Assembly (NCBI RefSeq): GCF_008017755.1
Contig: NZ_VRTS01000004.1
Span: 124,001-188,000 of the forward strand
DNA length: 64,000 nt
Origin: Alkalisalibacterium limincola
GTDB lineage: Bacteria; Pseudomonadota; Gammaproteobacteria; Xanthomonadales; Xanthomonadaceae
Reading direction: 5' to 3'
In this document: positions 54,113 through 64,000 of the stretch, in pieces
Numbering within the stretch: the stretch's first letter is position 1
Layout of the letters: the number at the start of each line of letters is the position of its first letter
The notes under the pieces: model-generated
Told to the model about the DNA's origin: nothing
What the model saw: only the letters and a program-made list of their open reading frames with translations
The model's database searches: none
Program-made: the position numbers and the translations under genes

Positions 54113-54766
54113 ATGCCAGTCGAACGCGTCCTCCTCATCCATGGCCTGTGGCTGCGCGGGCTTACGCTGGGCCCGCTGGGCCGGCGGCTGCGGGCTGCGG
54201 GCTATGCGCCGCAGGCGATCGACTATGCCAGCGTGCTGCATGGACCGGAGCGCGCGGCGCAGGAAGTCATGGACATCCTGTCGCGCTGCGATGGCCCCAC
54301 CCACCTGGTCGGCCACAGCCTGGGCGGGCTGGTGGCGTTGCGCGCGCTGTCGATGTCTGCGGAACACTGCGTGGGGCGGGTGGTGTGCCTGGGTTCGCCG
54401 CTGGCCGGCAGCGCCGCGGCCCGTGGACTGGGCCGCTTCCCGCTCGCGCCTCGCATGATGGGCCGCAGCCGTCGCTCGCTGGCCGAGGGCATCGGCTCGG
54501 TGGAGGGACGGGTGGAGGTCGGCTCGATCGCCGGCACCCGGGCCCTGGGTCTGGGCCGGTTCTTCGGTCGCATGCAAGGGCCCAGCGATGGCACCGTGGC
54601 GGTGGACGAAACCCGGGTCCCCGGGCTGGCCGACCATTGCACCGTGCACGCCAGCCACACCGGGCTGATCCTGTCCCGGCACGCGGCCCGGCTCACCGTG
54701 GCCTTCCTGCGCGAGGGCCATTTCAGGGGCTGCGCCACCGGCGCGGAGGCTGCCGGGGCCCTATAA
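54113..54766 (+). CDS. Alpha/beta hydrolase, lipase-like
   Basis: Protein of 217 residues with [18 protein letters not shown] (oxyanion HG motif), the nucleophile elbow [15 protein letters not shown], and a late His in [13 protein letters not shown]. Acidic residue probably in [14 protein letters not shown]. No signal peptide, so cytoplasmic; esterase or lipase-like, substrate unknown. 35 bases before yebC, which may have its own promoter in this short gap (CCTATAATCAC, a good -10). Confidence 0.85.
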   Translation: MPVERVLLIHGLWLRGLTLGPLGRRLRAAGYAPQAIDYASVLHGPERAAQEVMDILSRCDGPTHLVGHSLGGLVALRALSMSAEHCVGRVVCLGSPLAGSAAARGLGRFPLAPRMMGRSRRSLAEGIGSVEGRVEVGSIAGTRALGLGRFFGRMQGPSDGTVAVDETRVPGLADHCTVHASHTGLILSRHAARLTVAFLREGHFRGCATGAEAAGAL

Positions 54767-54801
54767 TCACGGGCTTGCCCTCCACTCGTTTCGGGAACTC
54801 C

Positions 54802-55542
54802 ATGGCCGGTCATTCCAAGTGGGCCAACATCCAGCACCGCAAGAACGCGCAGGACCGCAAGCGCGGCAAGATCTTCACCAAGGTGATCCGCGAGATCACT
54901 GTCGCTGCCCGCACCGGTGGCGGCGACCCGGCAGCCAACCCGCGCCTGCGCCTGGCGGTGGACAAGGCACTGGGCGCCAACATGAACAAGGAGAACATCG
55001 AGCGCGCCATCAAGAAGGCGACCGGTGAGCTCGAGGGCGTGAACTACGAGGAGATCCGCTTCGAGGGCTACGCGCCGGGCGGCGTGGCGGTGATCGTCGA
55101 AACGATGACCGACAACCGCAACCGCACCGTCGCCGACGTGCGCCACGGCTTCTCCAAGCACGGCGGCAACCTCGGCACCGACGGCTCGGTGGCCTTCATG
55201 TTCAACAAGATCGGCGTGCTCAGCTACGCGCCGGGCGCCGACGAGGACGCCATCACCGAGGCCGCGATCGAGGCCGGCGCCGACGACGTGCGCGTGCACG
55301 AGGCCGATGGGTCCATCGAGGTGGTCTGCGCGCCGGAGAACTTCGAGGCCGTCAGGCAGGGCATGGTCGACGCCGGCCACGTGCCCGACGAGTCGGAGGT
55401 GACGATGCGCGCCGATATCGACGTGGCCGTCGAGGGCGACGCCGCCAAGGACGTGGTGAAGATGCTGGAGCGCCTGGAGGACCTGGACGACGTGCAGGAC
55501 GTCTACCACAACGCCGACCTGCCACCGGACGCGTATGAGTAG
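54802..55542 (+). CDS. yebC: YebC/PmpR family transcriptional regulator
   Basis: Cytoplasmic protein of 246 residues. Opening [18 protein letters not shown] and [32 protein letters not shown] are diagnostic. Family members bind DNA or act on ribosomes at difficult sequences; in gammaproteobacteria the gene precedes ruvCAB. Seven bases before the ruvC start. Confidence 0.96.
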   Translation: MAGHSKWANIQHRKNAQDRKRGKIFTKVIREITVAARTGGGDPAANPRLRLAVDKALGANMNKENIERAIKKATGELEGVNYEEIRFEGYAPGGVAVIVETMTDNRNRTVADVRHGFSKHGGNLGTDGSVAFMFNKIGVLSYAPGADEDAITEAAIEAGADDVRVHEADGSIEVVCAPENFEAVRQGMVDAGHVPDESEVTMRADIDVAVEGDAAKDVVKMLERLEDLDDVQDVYHNADLPPDAYE

Positions 55543-55548
55543 GGCGGC

Positions 55549-56096
55549 ATGACCCGCATCCTCGGCATCGACCCCGGCTCGGTCCGTACCGGCGTGGGCA
55601 TCGTCGATGCCGACGCACCGGCCACTGCGTTCACGTGCACCACGAGGCGCTGGCGGTGGGGGTGGGAGTGAATGGCGAGGATGGATTCGCCGACAGGCTC
55701 AAGCGCATCTTCGACGGGCTGTGCGGCCTGATCGAGACCTGGCGGCCCGACGAGATGGCGATCGAGCGCGTGTTCCTGGCCAAGAACCCGGATTCGGCGC
55801 TCAAGCTCGGCCAGGCGCGGGGCGCGGCGATCTGCGCGGTGATGTCGCGCGAGGTGGCGGTGCACGAGTACTCGCCGATGCAGATCAAGAATGCGGTGGT
55901 CGGCCGGGGCGCTGCCGACAAGGCCCAGGTGCAGCACATGATCGGCGTGCTGCTGGGCATCGGCCCGAAGATCCAGGCCGATGCCGCCGACGCACTGGCG
56001 GTGGCGATCACCCACGCACACACCCGCACGCTGGCCGACCGGGCCGGCGTGGTGGGGTCGGACATGCTGCGCCGGCGTGGCCGTGGCCGACGCTAG
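55549..56096 (+). CDS. ruvC: Holliday junction endonuclease RuvC, frameshifted
   Basis: Resolvase of the RuvABC complex. N-terminal [20 protein letters not shown] has the first catalytic Asp; [24 protein letters not shown] holds the catalytic Glu, and the last Asp is in [14 protein letters not shown]. The frame breaks near 55616: one added C gives [22 protein letters not shown], joining both parts into about 182 residues. All catalytic residues are preserved, so a consensus error is likely. Between yebC and ruvA on one strand. Confidence 0.9.
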
Positions 56097-56153
56097 CGCG
56101 ACGCACGCGGCGGGCCCCGGCCCGCGGCAACTCACACGAGGACAGGTTCAACG

Positions 56154-56759
56154 ATGATCGGACGACTGCGCGGAACCCTGGTGCACAAGGCGCCGCCCTG
56201 GCTGGTGGTGGACGTCAACGGCGTGGGCTACGAACTCGAGGCGCCGATGAGCACCTTCTACGACCTGCCCGAGACCGGCCGCGAGGTCAGCCTGTTCACC
56301 CACTACGCGCAGAAGGAAGACTCCGTGTCGCTGTACGGCTTCCTCAAGGAGGCCGAGCGGCGGCTGTTCCGCGACGTGCAGAAGGTCAGCGGCATCGGCG
56401 CGAAAATCGCGCTGGCGGTGCTGTCGGGGACCAGCGTGGACGAGTTCGCGCGCCTGGTGCAGGGCGGCGACGTGACCGCGCTGACCAAGATCCCGGGCAT
56501 CGGCAAGAAGACCGCCGAGCGCATGATCGTGGAACTGCGCGACCGCGCCGACCTGGGCGCGGGCATGGACGCGGTGCTGGCCGGGCGCAGCGGCGGCGGG
56601 GCGGTGCCCGCCGACCCGTTGACCGAGGCGGTGGTGGCGCTGCAGTCGCTGGGCTACAAGCCCGCCGAGGCCGCGCGCATGGCCGAGAAGGTGAAAACCG
56701 ACGGCGACACGTCCGAGGCGATCATCCGCAAGGCCCTGCAGTCGGCGCTCAAGCGCTAA
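56154..56759 (+). CDS. ruvA: Holliday junction DNA helicase subunit RuvA
   Basis: Tetrameric junction-binding protein of 201 residues. N-terminal OB domain [29 protein letters not shown], double HhH region [15 protein letters not shown] and [19 protein letters not shown], then a flexible linker and the C-terminal RuvB-binding helices ([23 protein letters not shown]). Nine bases before ruvB. Confidence 0.97.
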   Translation: MIGRLRGTLVHKAPPWLVVDVNGVGYELEAPMSTFYDLPETGREVSLFTHYAQKEDSVSLYGFLKEAERRLFRDVQKVSGIGAKIALAVLSGTSVDEFARLVQGGDVTALTKIPGIGKKTAERMIVELRDRADLGAGMDAVLAGRSGGGAVPADPLTEAVVALQSLGYKPAEAARMAEKVKTDGDTSEAIIRKALQSALKR

Positions 56760-56768
56760 GGTGGCCTG

Positions 56769-57794
<1,026 letters not shown>

Positions 57795-57801
57795 GCCCGC
57801 C

Positions 57802-58230
57802 ATGGCGATCCGGACCCGAGACGTTATATGTCCGTTCACCATCAAGGTGCGGGTTTACTGGGAAGATACCGACGCCGGCGGGGTGGTCTACCACGCGGCC
57901 TACGTGCGGTTCCTGGAGCGGGCCCGCACGGAGTGGCTGCGCTCGCTCGGCATCGGGCAGGAAACCCTGCGCGACGTGGAGGACCGGGTGTTCGCGGTGC
58001 GCTGGATGGAGCTGGATTTCCTCAAGCCGGCGCGCCTGGACGATGAACTCGAGGTCGGCGTGAAGGTCGAAACGGCCCGACACGCCAGCATGATGTTCCA
58101 ACAGGTGATCCGACGCGGCGAAGAGGTGCTCATCGCTGCGCGGGTCAAGGCGGTCTCGTTGACCGCCAGCGAATTCAAGCCGTGTGCGCTCACGCCCGAG
58201 CTGCTCACGAAGTTCAAGGTGCCGGAGTAA
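57802..58230 (+). CDS. ybgC: Tol-Pal-associated acyl-CoA thioesterase YbgC
   Basis: Hot-dog fold thioesterase of 142 residues. The 4-HBT motif VYWEDTDAGGVVYHAAYVRFLERARTEWL contains the catalytic Asp, and FLKPARLDDELEV follows. YbgC proteins are linked to phospholipid metabolism alongside Tol-Pal. ATG at 57802. Eight bases before tolQ. Confidence 0.94.
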   Translation: MAIRTRDVICPFTIKVRVYWEDTDAGGVVYHAAYVRFLERARTEWLRSLGIGQETLRDVEDRVFAVRWMELDFLKPARLDDELEVGVKVETARHASMMFQQVIRRGEEVLIAARVKAVSLTASEFKPCALTPELLTKFKVPE

Positions 58231-58238
58231 TTACACCC

Positions 58239-58994
58239 ATGATGGATCTGCTGATGTTCGCCGCAGCCGCGGCCGTGGCCGCCCCCGAGCTGCCGGTGGC
58301 GGCGCCCGCCCTGCCCAGCACCGACCTGGACGTGATCGGACTGATACTGCACGCCAGTATCCCGGTGAAGATCGTCATGCTGCTGCTGATCTTCGGCTCG
58401 GTGTCGTCCTGGGTCATCATCTTCCGCAAGAAGAAGGTGCTCGACCGCGCGGCCAACGAGGCCGACACGTTCGAGGAACGCTTCTGGTCCGGCATCGATC
58501 TGGCGCAGCTGTACAAGAACGCCAGCGACCGCAACCGCGAAGTGTTCGGCATGGAGGCGATCTTCGAAGCCGGCTTCAGCGAGTTCGCCCGCCTGCGCAA
58601 CAAGCGCGGCGTCGACACCCGCACCCAGCTCGAGGGCGCCCAGCGCGGCATGCGCGCCCAGGCCTCGCGCGAGGTCGACGTGCTCGATTCCAACCTGGAG
58701 TATCTCGCCAGCGTCGGCTCGGTCAGCCCCTACGTCGGCCTGTTCGGCACCGTGTGGGGCATCATGATTTCCTTCCAGGGCCTGGCCAACATGAAGGAGG
58801 CGACGATCGCCACCGTGGCACCGGGCATCACCGAGGCGCTGATCGCGACGGCCATGGGCCTGTTCGCGGCGATCCCGGCGGTCTGGGCCTACAACCGCTA
58901 CGCCACCAAGGTCGAGCGCGTGAACACGCGCTACGAGGCCTTCGCCGAGGAGTTCTCCTCGATCCTGCAGCGCCAGGCCCACCTGGACGACTGA
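58239..58994 (+). CDS. tolQ: Tol-Pal proton channel subunit TolQ
   Basis: Inner-membrane MotA/ExbB/TolQ protein of 251 residues. Three membrane helices: VKIVMLLLIFGSVSSWVIIF, then the pair around LASVGSVSPYVGLFGTVWGIM and GITEALIATAMGLFAAIPAVWAY. Forms the proton-driven motor with TolR. Two consecutive ATGs; the first is used. The N-terminus has an Ala/Pro-rich stretch before the first helix. Confidence 0.96.
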   Translation: MMDLLMFAAAAAVAAPELPVAAPALPSTDLDVIGLILHASIPVKIVMLLLIFGSVSSWVIIFRKKKVLDRAANEADTFEERFWSGIDLAQLYKNASDRNREVFGMEAIFEAGFSEFARLRNKRGVDTRTQLEGAQRGMRAQASREVDVLDSNLEYLASVGSVSPYVGLFGTVWGIMISFQGLANMKEATIATVAPGITEALIATAMGLFAAIPAVWAYNRYATKVERVNTRYEAFAEEFSSILQRQAHLDD

Positions 58995-59007
58995 TCGAGG
59001 CTTTGAA

Positions 59008-59445
59008 ATGAGCATGACCCGCTCCCGCCGCAAGCTCAAGCTCAAGAACGAGATCAACGTCGTGCCGTATATCGACGTGATGCTCGTGCTGCTGATCATC
59101 TTCATGGTCACCGCGCCCTTGCTCAATCTCGGCGTGGACATCGAGCTGCCGCAGTCGAGCGCCCAGCCCATCGAGCAGCAGGCGGACCCGGTCATCGTCG
59201 AGGTGACGATGGACGGCCGCTACTACCTGACGCTGCAGGGTGCCGACCCCGAGGAGCTGGCCGCCGAAGCACTGGTGGCGCGTGTCGGCGCGTTCGTGCG
59301 CAACAACCCCCAGACCGCGGTCCTGATCGCCGGCGACCGCCGCGTCGACTACGGCACGATCTACCAGGGCATGGTTTTGCTGCAGAACGCCGGCGTACCC
59401 CGGGTCGGCCTGATGAGCGCGCCCGCCACGGATTCCGGGAACTGA
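59008..59445 (+). CDS. tolR: Tol-Pal subunit TolR
   Basis: ExbD/TolR protein of 145 residues. N-terminal KLKNEINVVPYIDVMLVLLIIFMVTAPLL carries the membrane helix with the functional Asp (YIDVML). The periplasmic domain ends with LIAGDRRVDYGTIYQGMVLLQNAGV. Usual length. Nine bases before tolA. Confidence 0.96.
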   Translation: MSMTRSRRKLKLKNEINVVPYIDVMLVLLIIFMVTAPLLNLGVDIELPQSSAQPIEQQADPVIVEVTMDGRYYLTLQGADPEELAAEALVARVGAFVRNNPQTAVLIAGDRRVDYGTIYQGMVLLQNAGVPRVGLMSAPATDSGN

Positions 59446-59454
59446 TCGCGACGG

Positions 59455-60426
59455 ATGGAAACCACCGCCGACAAAATCCGCGCGCTGGTCTTCTCGATCG
59501 GCCTGCACCTGCTTTGCGTGCTGATCATGGTCGGCGGCGTGTGGTGGACGCGTACCGCGGCGCCCGAGCCGGCGGCCGGGCCGATCATCGACGCGGTGCT
59601 GGTGGACATGACCGGGGTGACCTGGGCGCCCCAGCCGATGCCCGAGCAGCCGGCCCCCGCAGCCCGAGGCGCCGCCCCCCGCCGCCGCAGCCCCGAGCCC
59701 GAACCGCCGGCCGCGCCACCGCCGCAGCCCGAGCCTGAGCCGCGGCCGCAGGAAGCGCAGGAGCAGCCACAGCCGGAACCCCAGCAGCCGCCCCCGCTTC
59801 CGGACACACGCGAGCAGGAGCGCATCCAGCAGCAACAGGCGGCGGAAGCCGAGGCCCAGCGCGTTCGCGAGCAGGAGGAGCGCCGGCGCCAGGAACAGAT
59901 CGACCTGACCGAGCGGCAGCGCCAGCAGGAAGAGGCCGAGCGCCGCGAGCGGCTGGCCCGCGAGCAGCGCGAGATCGAGCAGCGCCTGGCCGACGTGCGA
60001 CGCCAGCGCGAGGCGGCCGAGCGGCAGACCCAGATGGAGACCGAGCGGCTGCAGCAGATCGCCGACCGCGAGCGGCCGGCGGCCACGCCGACGCCGCAAC
60101 CGCAGCAGGGAACCCAGCGGGCGGGCGAGGGTGGCACCGACGAGTCCTTGCAGGCTGCCTACCGCGTGGCGATCCAGCAGGCCGTGCAGCGCCACTGGCG
60201 CCGGCCGGAAACGATCCCGCCCGGCACGGTATGCACGCTCGACATCCGGCAGATTCCGGGTGGCGAGGTGATCAGCGTCGAGGTGGGGCGTGACTGCCCA
60301 TTCGACGCGATAGGGCGGCGCTCGGTGGAGAACGCGGTGCTGCAGGCCCAACCCCTGCCGTACACCGGCTTCGAGTCGGTGTTCAGCCCGCGCCTGAACT
60401 TCCGCTTCCGGGCCCCTGAGCAATGA
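59455..60426 (+). CDS. tolA: Tol-Pal energy transducer TolA
   Basis: Inner-membrane protein of 323 residues spanning the periplasm. N-terminal anchor IRALVFSIGLHLLCVLIMVGG, a Pro/Glu-rich linker, a long charged helix (residues about 120-205), and the C-terminal globular domain (residues about 220-323) with two Cys in CTLDIRQIPGGEVISVEVGRDCPF. Within the linker, 59655-59695 encodes an Arg-rich APAARGAAPRRRS, while another frame there reads PQPEAPPPAAAAPSPE. A pair of compensating sequence errors is possible. Confidence 0.92.
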   Translation: METTADKIRALVFSIGLHLLCVLIMVGGVWWTRTAAPEPAAGPIIDAVLVDMTGVTWAPQPMPEQPAPAARGAAPRRRSPEPEPPAAPPPQPEPEPRPQEAQEQPQPEPQQPPPLPDTREQERIQQQQAAEAEAQRVREQEERRRQEQIDLTERQRQQEEAERRERLAREQREIEQRLADVRRQREAAERQTQMETERLQQIADRERPAATPTPQPQQGTQRAGEGGTDESLQAAYRVAIQQAVQRHWRRPETIPPGTVCTLDIRQIPGGEVISVEVGRDCPFDAIGRRSVENAVLQAQPLPYTGFESVFSPRLNFRFRAPEQ

Positions 60427-60536
60427 GTTCCCCGCGCTTGGGCTGTTGTTAACAAACCATTGTTTAATGTGACGGGGCTGGCGCCTTTAGGCGTGACGCG
60501 CCCGGCCCGACTCGAACCCGTGAGGATCCATCCGAC
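60427..60536 (+). promoter_or_regulatory. AT-rich promoter-like region before tolB
   Basis: A sharply AT-rich island (60444-60470: TTGTTAACAAACCATTGTTT) in otherwise very GC-rich sequence, containing the palindrome TTGTTAACAA. TTTAAT near 60464 could be a -10 element, with no convincing -35. An internal tolB-pal promoter is plausible. Confidence 0.4.
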
Positions 60537-61853
60537 ATGAAATCCATGTTCAAACTGATCGTGTTCATGCTGGCGTTGCCGTTCGCCGCGCAGGAAATCC
60601 GTGCGCAGGGGCTCGAGATCGACATCGTCGATGGCCAGGCGGCGGCGATGCCGATCGCCGTCGTGCCGTTCGAGTACGTGGGCACGTCCGCCGCACCGGA
60701 CACCGACGTGGCCGCGGTGATCCGCGCCAACCTCAACCGCTCCGGCCAGTTCCGCACGCTGCCCGAGGGCGACATCGTCGAGCGGCCGCAGCGCGGCTCC
60801 GACATCAACTTCGCCACCTGGCGCCTGCTTCGCCAGGAGTACGTGGTCGTCGGTCGCATCCTCGACAACCCCGATGGCGGCTACCGCACCGAGTTCGAAG
60901 TGTTCGACGTCGCCCGCCAGGAGCGGGTCGAGGGGCTGGCGCTCGCCGGCCGGCCACAGGGCATGCGCGATGTCTCCCACCAGATTTCCGACCACATCTA
61001 CGAGGCGATCCTCGGCGTGCCCGGCGCGTTCTGGACCCGCATCGCCTACGTGACCGCCACCGGCACCGGCGACGGCATCCGCTACGCGCTGATGGTGGCC
61101 GACGCCGACGGCCACAACCCGCAGCCGGTGGTGCGCTCGCGCGAGCCGCTGATGTCGCCGTCCTGGAGCCCGGACGGTCGTCGCCTGGCCTATGTCAGCT
61201 TCGAGCGCGGCAACTCCACGATCTATGTGCACGAGATCGCCACCGGTGCCCGTGAAGTCGTGGCCGGCTTCCGCGGCATCAACGGCGCGCCGGCCTGGAG
61301 CCCGGACGGCACCCGCCTGGCCATGACCCTGTCGCGCTCGGGCAACCCCGAGATCTACGTGATGGACCTGGCCACCAAGAACCTCACCCAGATCACCAAC
61401 CATTGGGCGATCGACACCGAGGCGGCCTGGTCGCACGATGGGCGCAGCCTTTATTTCACCTCCGACCGTGGCGGCAAGCCGCAGACCTACATGGTGCCGG
61501 CCGCTGGTGGCGAAGCCACCCGGGTGACGTTCTCGGGGGAGTCCAACTCGCGCCCCAGCATCTCCTACGACGGCAACAAGATTGCCGTGGCGCAGGGCGG
61601 AGGAAATGTTTATCGTATTGCAATCTTGGACCGCAGTCTCGGGGGTTCCGGGCGCTGGCAGACACTGTCTCCCGGCAACCTGGATGAGTCGCCCAGCTTC
61701 GCTCCGAATGCAAGCATGGTCATTTACGCCACGCGTGAAGCGGGGCGTGGGGTGCTCTACGCAGTCTCGGCCGATGGCCGGGTGCGGCAGCGCCTCGTTT
61801 TGGCCGATGGCGACGTCCGGGAGCCCGCCTGGTCGCCTTATCGGCAGCGTTGA
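60537..61853 (+). CDS. tolB: Tol-Pal periplasmic beta-propeller TolB
   Basis: Periplasmic protein of 438 residues. Signal peptide (FKLIVFMLALPFAAQEIRAQ), N-terminal domain with IAVVPFEYVGTSAAPDTDVA, and WD/TolB repeats (MSPSWSPDGRRLAYVSFE; GAPAWSPDGTRLAMTLSR; EAAWSHDGRSLYFTSDRGG). Interacts with Pal and OmpA. TGAGGA lies 13 bases before the ATG. 72 bases before pal. Confidence 0.96.
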   Translation: MKSMFKLIVFMLALPFAAQEIRAQGLEIDIVDGQAAAMPIAVVPFEYVGTSAAPDTDVAAVIRANLNRSGQFRTLPEGDIVERPQRGSDINFATWRLLRQEYVVVGRILDNPDGGYRTEFEVFDVARQERVEGLALAGRPQGMRDVSHQISDHIYEAILGVPGAFWTRIAYVTATGTGDGIRYALMVADADGHNPQPVVRSREPLMSPSWSPDGRRLAYVSFERGNSTIYVHEIATGAREVVAGFRGINGAPAWSPDGTRLAMTLSRSGNPEIYVMDLATKNLTQITNHWAIDTEAAWSHDGRSLYFTSDRGGKPQTYMVPAAGGEATRVTFSGESNSRPSISYDGNKIAVAQGGGNVYRIAILDRSLGGSGRWQTLSPGNLDESPSFAPNASMVIYATREAGRGVLYAVSADGRVRQRLVLADGDVREPAWSPYRQR

Positions 61854-61925
61854 AAGTAAGGACGGGCTATCATTCCAGTCGCAACATGCTGTTACTGCAT
61901 CCGGACAACCTCGAGGATTACAAAA

Positions 61926-62438
61926 ATGAAGATTTCCCATCGCCTTTTGATGGCAGCTGCTTTCAGCGTTGCCCTGGCCGCCTGTACGCGCCAGGTCCAG
62001 GAAGAAGCCCCGGCGCCGACTCCGCCGCCGCCGGCTACGACCACCCCCACTGCCCCGACCGACGGCCGTTTCCAGCCGTCCGATCTGGATTCCGACTCCT
62101 GCCTGCGCCAGCGCGTGGTCTACTTCGATTTCGACCGCGACAACGTGCGCTCGGAGTTCCAGCAGATCATGAACTGCCACGCCAAGTACCTGCGTGACCG
62201 TTCCTCGGCCCGCATCACCCTGGAAGGCCACACCGACGAGCGTGGCAGCCGCGAGTACAACCTCGGCCTGGGCGAGCGTCGTTCCAACTCGGTGCGTGAC
62301 GCGCTGCAGGCTGCCGGCGGCAGCGCTGGCCAGCTGACCACCGTGAGCTACGGTGAAGAGCGTCCGACCTGCACCCAGTCGGCCGAGAGCTGCTGGTCGC
62401 AGAACCGTCGCGTCGAGATCATCTACACCGCCCGTTGA
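61926..62438 (+). CDS. pal: Peptidoglycan-associated lipoprotein Pal
   Basis: Outer-membrane lipoprotein of 170 residues. Lipobox SVALAAC with lipidated Cys at residue 20, Pro-rich linker, then OmpA_C domain with VVYFDFDRDNVRSEF, ITLEGHTDERGSREYNLGLGERR and CWSQNRRVEIIY. Binds peptidoglycan and TolB. Its stop overlaps the cpoB ATG by one base. Confidence 0.97.
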   Translation: MKISHRLLMAAAFSVALAACTRQVQEEAPAPTPPPPATTTPTAPTDGRFQPSDLDSDSCLRQRVVYFDFDRDNVRSEFQQIMNCHAKYLRDRSSARITLEGHTDERGSREYNLGLGERRSNSVRDALQAAGGSAGQLTTVSYGEERPTCTQSAESCWSQNRRVEIIYTAR

Positions 62439-63292
62439 TGATACGTATCGGCGTAGTCAACGCCGTGGTCGTAGCGGTGGCCCTCGTGGCCACCGCTCCG
62501 GTCCAGGCGCAAAGGGCCACGCTCGCTGAGCGTGTGGCGCAACTCGAGCAGCAGGCCAACCAGCCTGGCGATCGCCAGCAGGCGCTCGAAACGCTCAACC
62601 GAATCAATGAGTTGCAGGCCGAGCTCGCGATGATGCGCGGACAGGTCGAGCAACTGCAGTTCGAGCTGCAGGAAATGCAGCGTCGCAATCGCGACCAGTA
62701 CATCGACCTCGACAGCCGCATCGAACGCCTGCAGGGCGGCGTGCCGTCCGCTGGTGGAATGGGCGCGCAGGAGGGTGGGGACGAGCTGCCGATGGAAGCG
62801 CCCGCACTGGGCCGTCCGTCCCAGGCGCCGTCGCCACAGGTTGGCAGGCAAGTGGACATCGCAGGCGAGGAAACCGACCTGGGCGCCGCTCCGGCGGGCG
62901 ACCCGGCCGATGAACGCGCCGCCTACGAGGCCGGTTTCGATGCGCTCAAGGACGGCCGCTACGCGGAGTCCGCCCGGCGCTTCCAGTCCTTCATCGAGGC
63001 CTACCCGGACGGACAGTACGCGTCCAATGCCTGGTATTGGCTGGGCGAGAGCTACTACGTCACGCAGAACTTCGAACTGGCCATGGAGGCTTTCGAGTCG
63101 CTGCTGCGGCGCCATCCCGATTCGGCCAAGGCCCCCGATGCGTTGCTGAAGCTTGGCTATTGCCAGTACGAGCTTCGCGACTTCGACGCGGCCCAGGCCA
63201 CGCTCAACCAGGTCGTCCAGCGCTACCCGGACACCACCGTGGCCCGCCTGGCCCAGGGCCGGTTGCGCGCGCTGATGCTGGAAAACCGCTGA
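62438..63292 (+). CDS. cpoB: Cell division coordinator CpoB (YbgF)
   Basis: Periplasmic protein of 284 residues. Signal peptide (VNAVVVAVALVATAPVQA), an N-terminal coiled coil (TLAERVAQLEQQANQPGD; MMRGQVEQLQFELQEMQRR) and C-terminal TPR repeats (EAGFDALKDGRYAESARRFQSF; YVTQNFELAMEAFESLLRRHP; YELRDFDAAQATLNQV). Couples Tol to peptidoglycan synthesis in division. ATG 62438 within TGATG is preferred; TTG 62435 is possible. Confidence 0.95.
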   Translation: MIRIGVVNAVVVAVALVATAPVQAQRATLAERVAQLEQQANQPGDRQQALETLNRINELQAELAMMRGQVEQLQFELQEMQRRNRDQYIDLDSRIERLQGGVPSAGGMGAQEGGDELPMEAPALGRPSQAPSPQVGRQVDIAGEETDLGAAPAGDPADERAAYEAGFDALKDGRYAESARRFQSFIEAYPDGQYASNAWYWLGESYYVTQNFELAMEAFESLLRRHPDSAKAPDALLKLGYCQYELRDFDAAQATLNQVVQRYPDTTVARLAQGRLRALMLENR

Positions 63293-63313
63293 GGCGGTAG
63301 ACACCGATACCGC

Positions 63314-63350
63314 GCCGGCCCACGGGGCCGGCATGCGCCCCCGGGGCGCA
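63314..63350 (+). terminator. Two tandem GC hairpins between cpoB and queE
   Basis: GCCGGCCC-acg-GGGCCGGC (63314-63332) directly followed by the palindrome TGCGCCCC-c-GGGGCGCA (63334-63350), 22 bases after the cpoB stop and 15 before queE. No T-tract, so likely partial termination or RNA protection. Confidence 0.5.
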
Positions 63351-63364
63351 AGCCGGAAGCCGCC

Positions 63365-64000
63365 ATGGCCACTGACATCGACACCGCCCCCGAAGCCGAA
63401 GCCGACGCCTCGTCGCGCCTGAAGCTGACCGAGATCTTCCTGTCGCTGCAGGGCGAGGCCCGCGACGCAGGCTGGCCCACCGTGTTCGTGCGCCTGACCG
63501 GCTGCCCCTTGCGCTGCGTCTACTGCGACACGGCCTATGCCTTCCACGGCGGGCAGTGGTGGGACATCGACGCGATATTGGAAGAGGTGGCCCGCCATGG
63601 CGCGCGCCACGTGTGCGTGACCGGCGGCGAGCCCCTGGCGCAGAAGCGCTGTGCGGTGCTGCTGCGTCGCCTCTGCGATGCCGGCTACGTCGTTTCGCTG
63701 GAAACCTCGGGTGCACTCGACATCTCCGTCGCCGACACCCGCGTGAGTCGCATCGTCGACCTCAAGACCCCCGATTCCGGGGAGTGCGAACGCAACCTGT
63801 GGGACAACCTGGCCCAGCTGACCGCGCACGACCAGGTCAAGTTCGTCATCTGCAGCCGCCAGGATTACGAATGGGCCGTACAGCAGGTGCGCGAGCGCGG
63901 CCTGGATCGGCTGTGCACGGTCTGGTTCTCGCCCAGCTTCGCGCAGGTCGCCCCGCGCGAGCTGGCCGACTGGATCCTGGCCGACCATCTGCCGGTGCGC
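63365..64000 (+). CDS. queE: 7-carboxy-7-deazaguanine synthase QueE (3' end beyond window)
   Basis: Radical-SAM enzyme of the queuosine pathway, converting 6-carboxytetrahydropterin to 7-carboxy-7-deazaguanine. Visible: LKLTEIFLSLQGEARDAGWP, the cluster motif GCPLRCVYCDTAYAF (CxxxCxxC), VCVTGGEPLAQ and VSLETSGALDIS. 212 codons are present; only the last few residues should be missing. Its place after cpoB, usually followed by queC, is conserved in Xanthomonadaceae. Confidence 0.95.
   Translation, partial: MATDIDTAPEAEADASSRLKLTEIFLSLQGEARDAGWPTVFVRLTGCPLRCVYCDTAYAFHGGQWWDIDAILEEVARHGARHVCVTGGEPLAQKRCAVLLRRLCDAGYVVSLETSGALDISVADTRVSRIVDLKTPDSGECERNLWDNLAQLTAHDQVKFVICSRQDYEWAVQQVRERGLDRLCTVWFSPSFAQVAPRELADWILADHLPVR

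Overview
The window is a GC-rich chromosomal segment from a gammaproteobacterium, most likely a member of the Lysobacterales (Xanthomonadaceae; Lysobacter/Luteimonas-like). The evidence is the miaB-ybeZ-ybeY-corC, petABC-sspAB, ruvABC-tolQRAB-pal-cpoB-queE and trm112-DUF1631-nadC neighbourhoods, the long Oar-type TonB receptor, dense 4-base ATGA/GTGA gene overlaps, and the protein sequences themselves. No insertion sequence, prophage, CRISPR array or rRNA operon was seen.

Layout. 1-5.9 kb, minus strand: miaB-ybeZ-ybeY-corC-DUF4105-corA (tRNA modification, ribosome maturation, envelope and Mg2+). 6.1-12.5 kb: lytic transglycosylase, DegS-like protease, cytochrome bc1 (petABC), SspA/SspB, a DUF3301 protein. 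12.6-22.1 kb: tandem-FHA membrane protein, nadC, DUF1631, Trm112-like, purEK, ferric-type ABC ATPase, sodB, grxD, SDR, MarC. 22.4-27.2 kb: Oar-type receptor and PpnN nucleosidase. 27.2-35.6 kb: AlgZ/FimS-like histidine kinase divergent from a type IV minor-pilin operon (fimT/U-pilV-pilW-pilX-pilY1-pilE), then tRNA-Asn and a second FimT/GspH pseudopilin. 35.7-48.1 kb: type VI secretion cluster, with tssJ-tssK-tssL on the minus strand and lipoprotein-tssB-tssC-hcp-tssE-tssF-tssG-tssH on the plus strand, followed by an unrecognised membrane protein. 48.9-54 kb: AlkB/AlkA-type repair pair, SRPBCC protein, PPOX-type stress protein, tex. 54.1-64 kb, all plus: hydrolase, yebC, ruvCAB, ybgC, tolQRAB-pal-cpoB and the start of queE.

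How the genes work together. The bc1 complex feeds respiration. Tol-Pal with YbgC and CpoB maintains the envelope during division. The minor pilins plus PilY1 form the tip/priming complex of type IV pili, with a candidate controlling kinase next door. The T6SS genes encode the sheath, tube, most of the baseplate and part of the membrane complex; tssM, tssA and vgrG are not in this window.

Data quality. At least seven genes (DUF4105, the DegS-like protease, petA, nadC, DUF1631, the ABC ATPase, pilE) plus ruvC are broken by single missing G/C bases, petA four times; a G7 tract shifts the FHA gene by one extra base and the T6SS lipoprotein also looks shifted. Because petA, nadC and ruvC are core genes, these are most likely consensus errors. 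Their coordinates below span the reconstructed genes.
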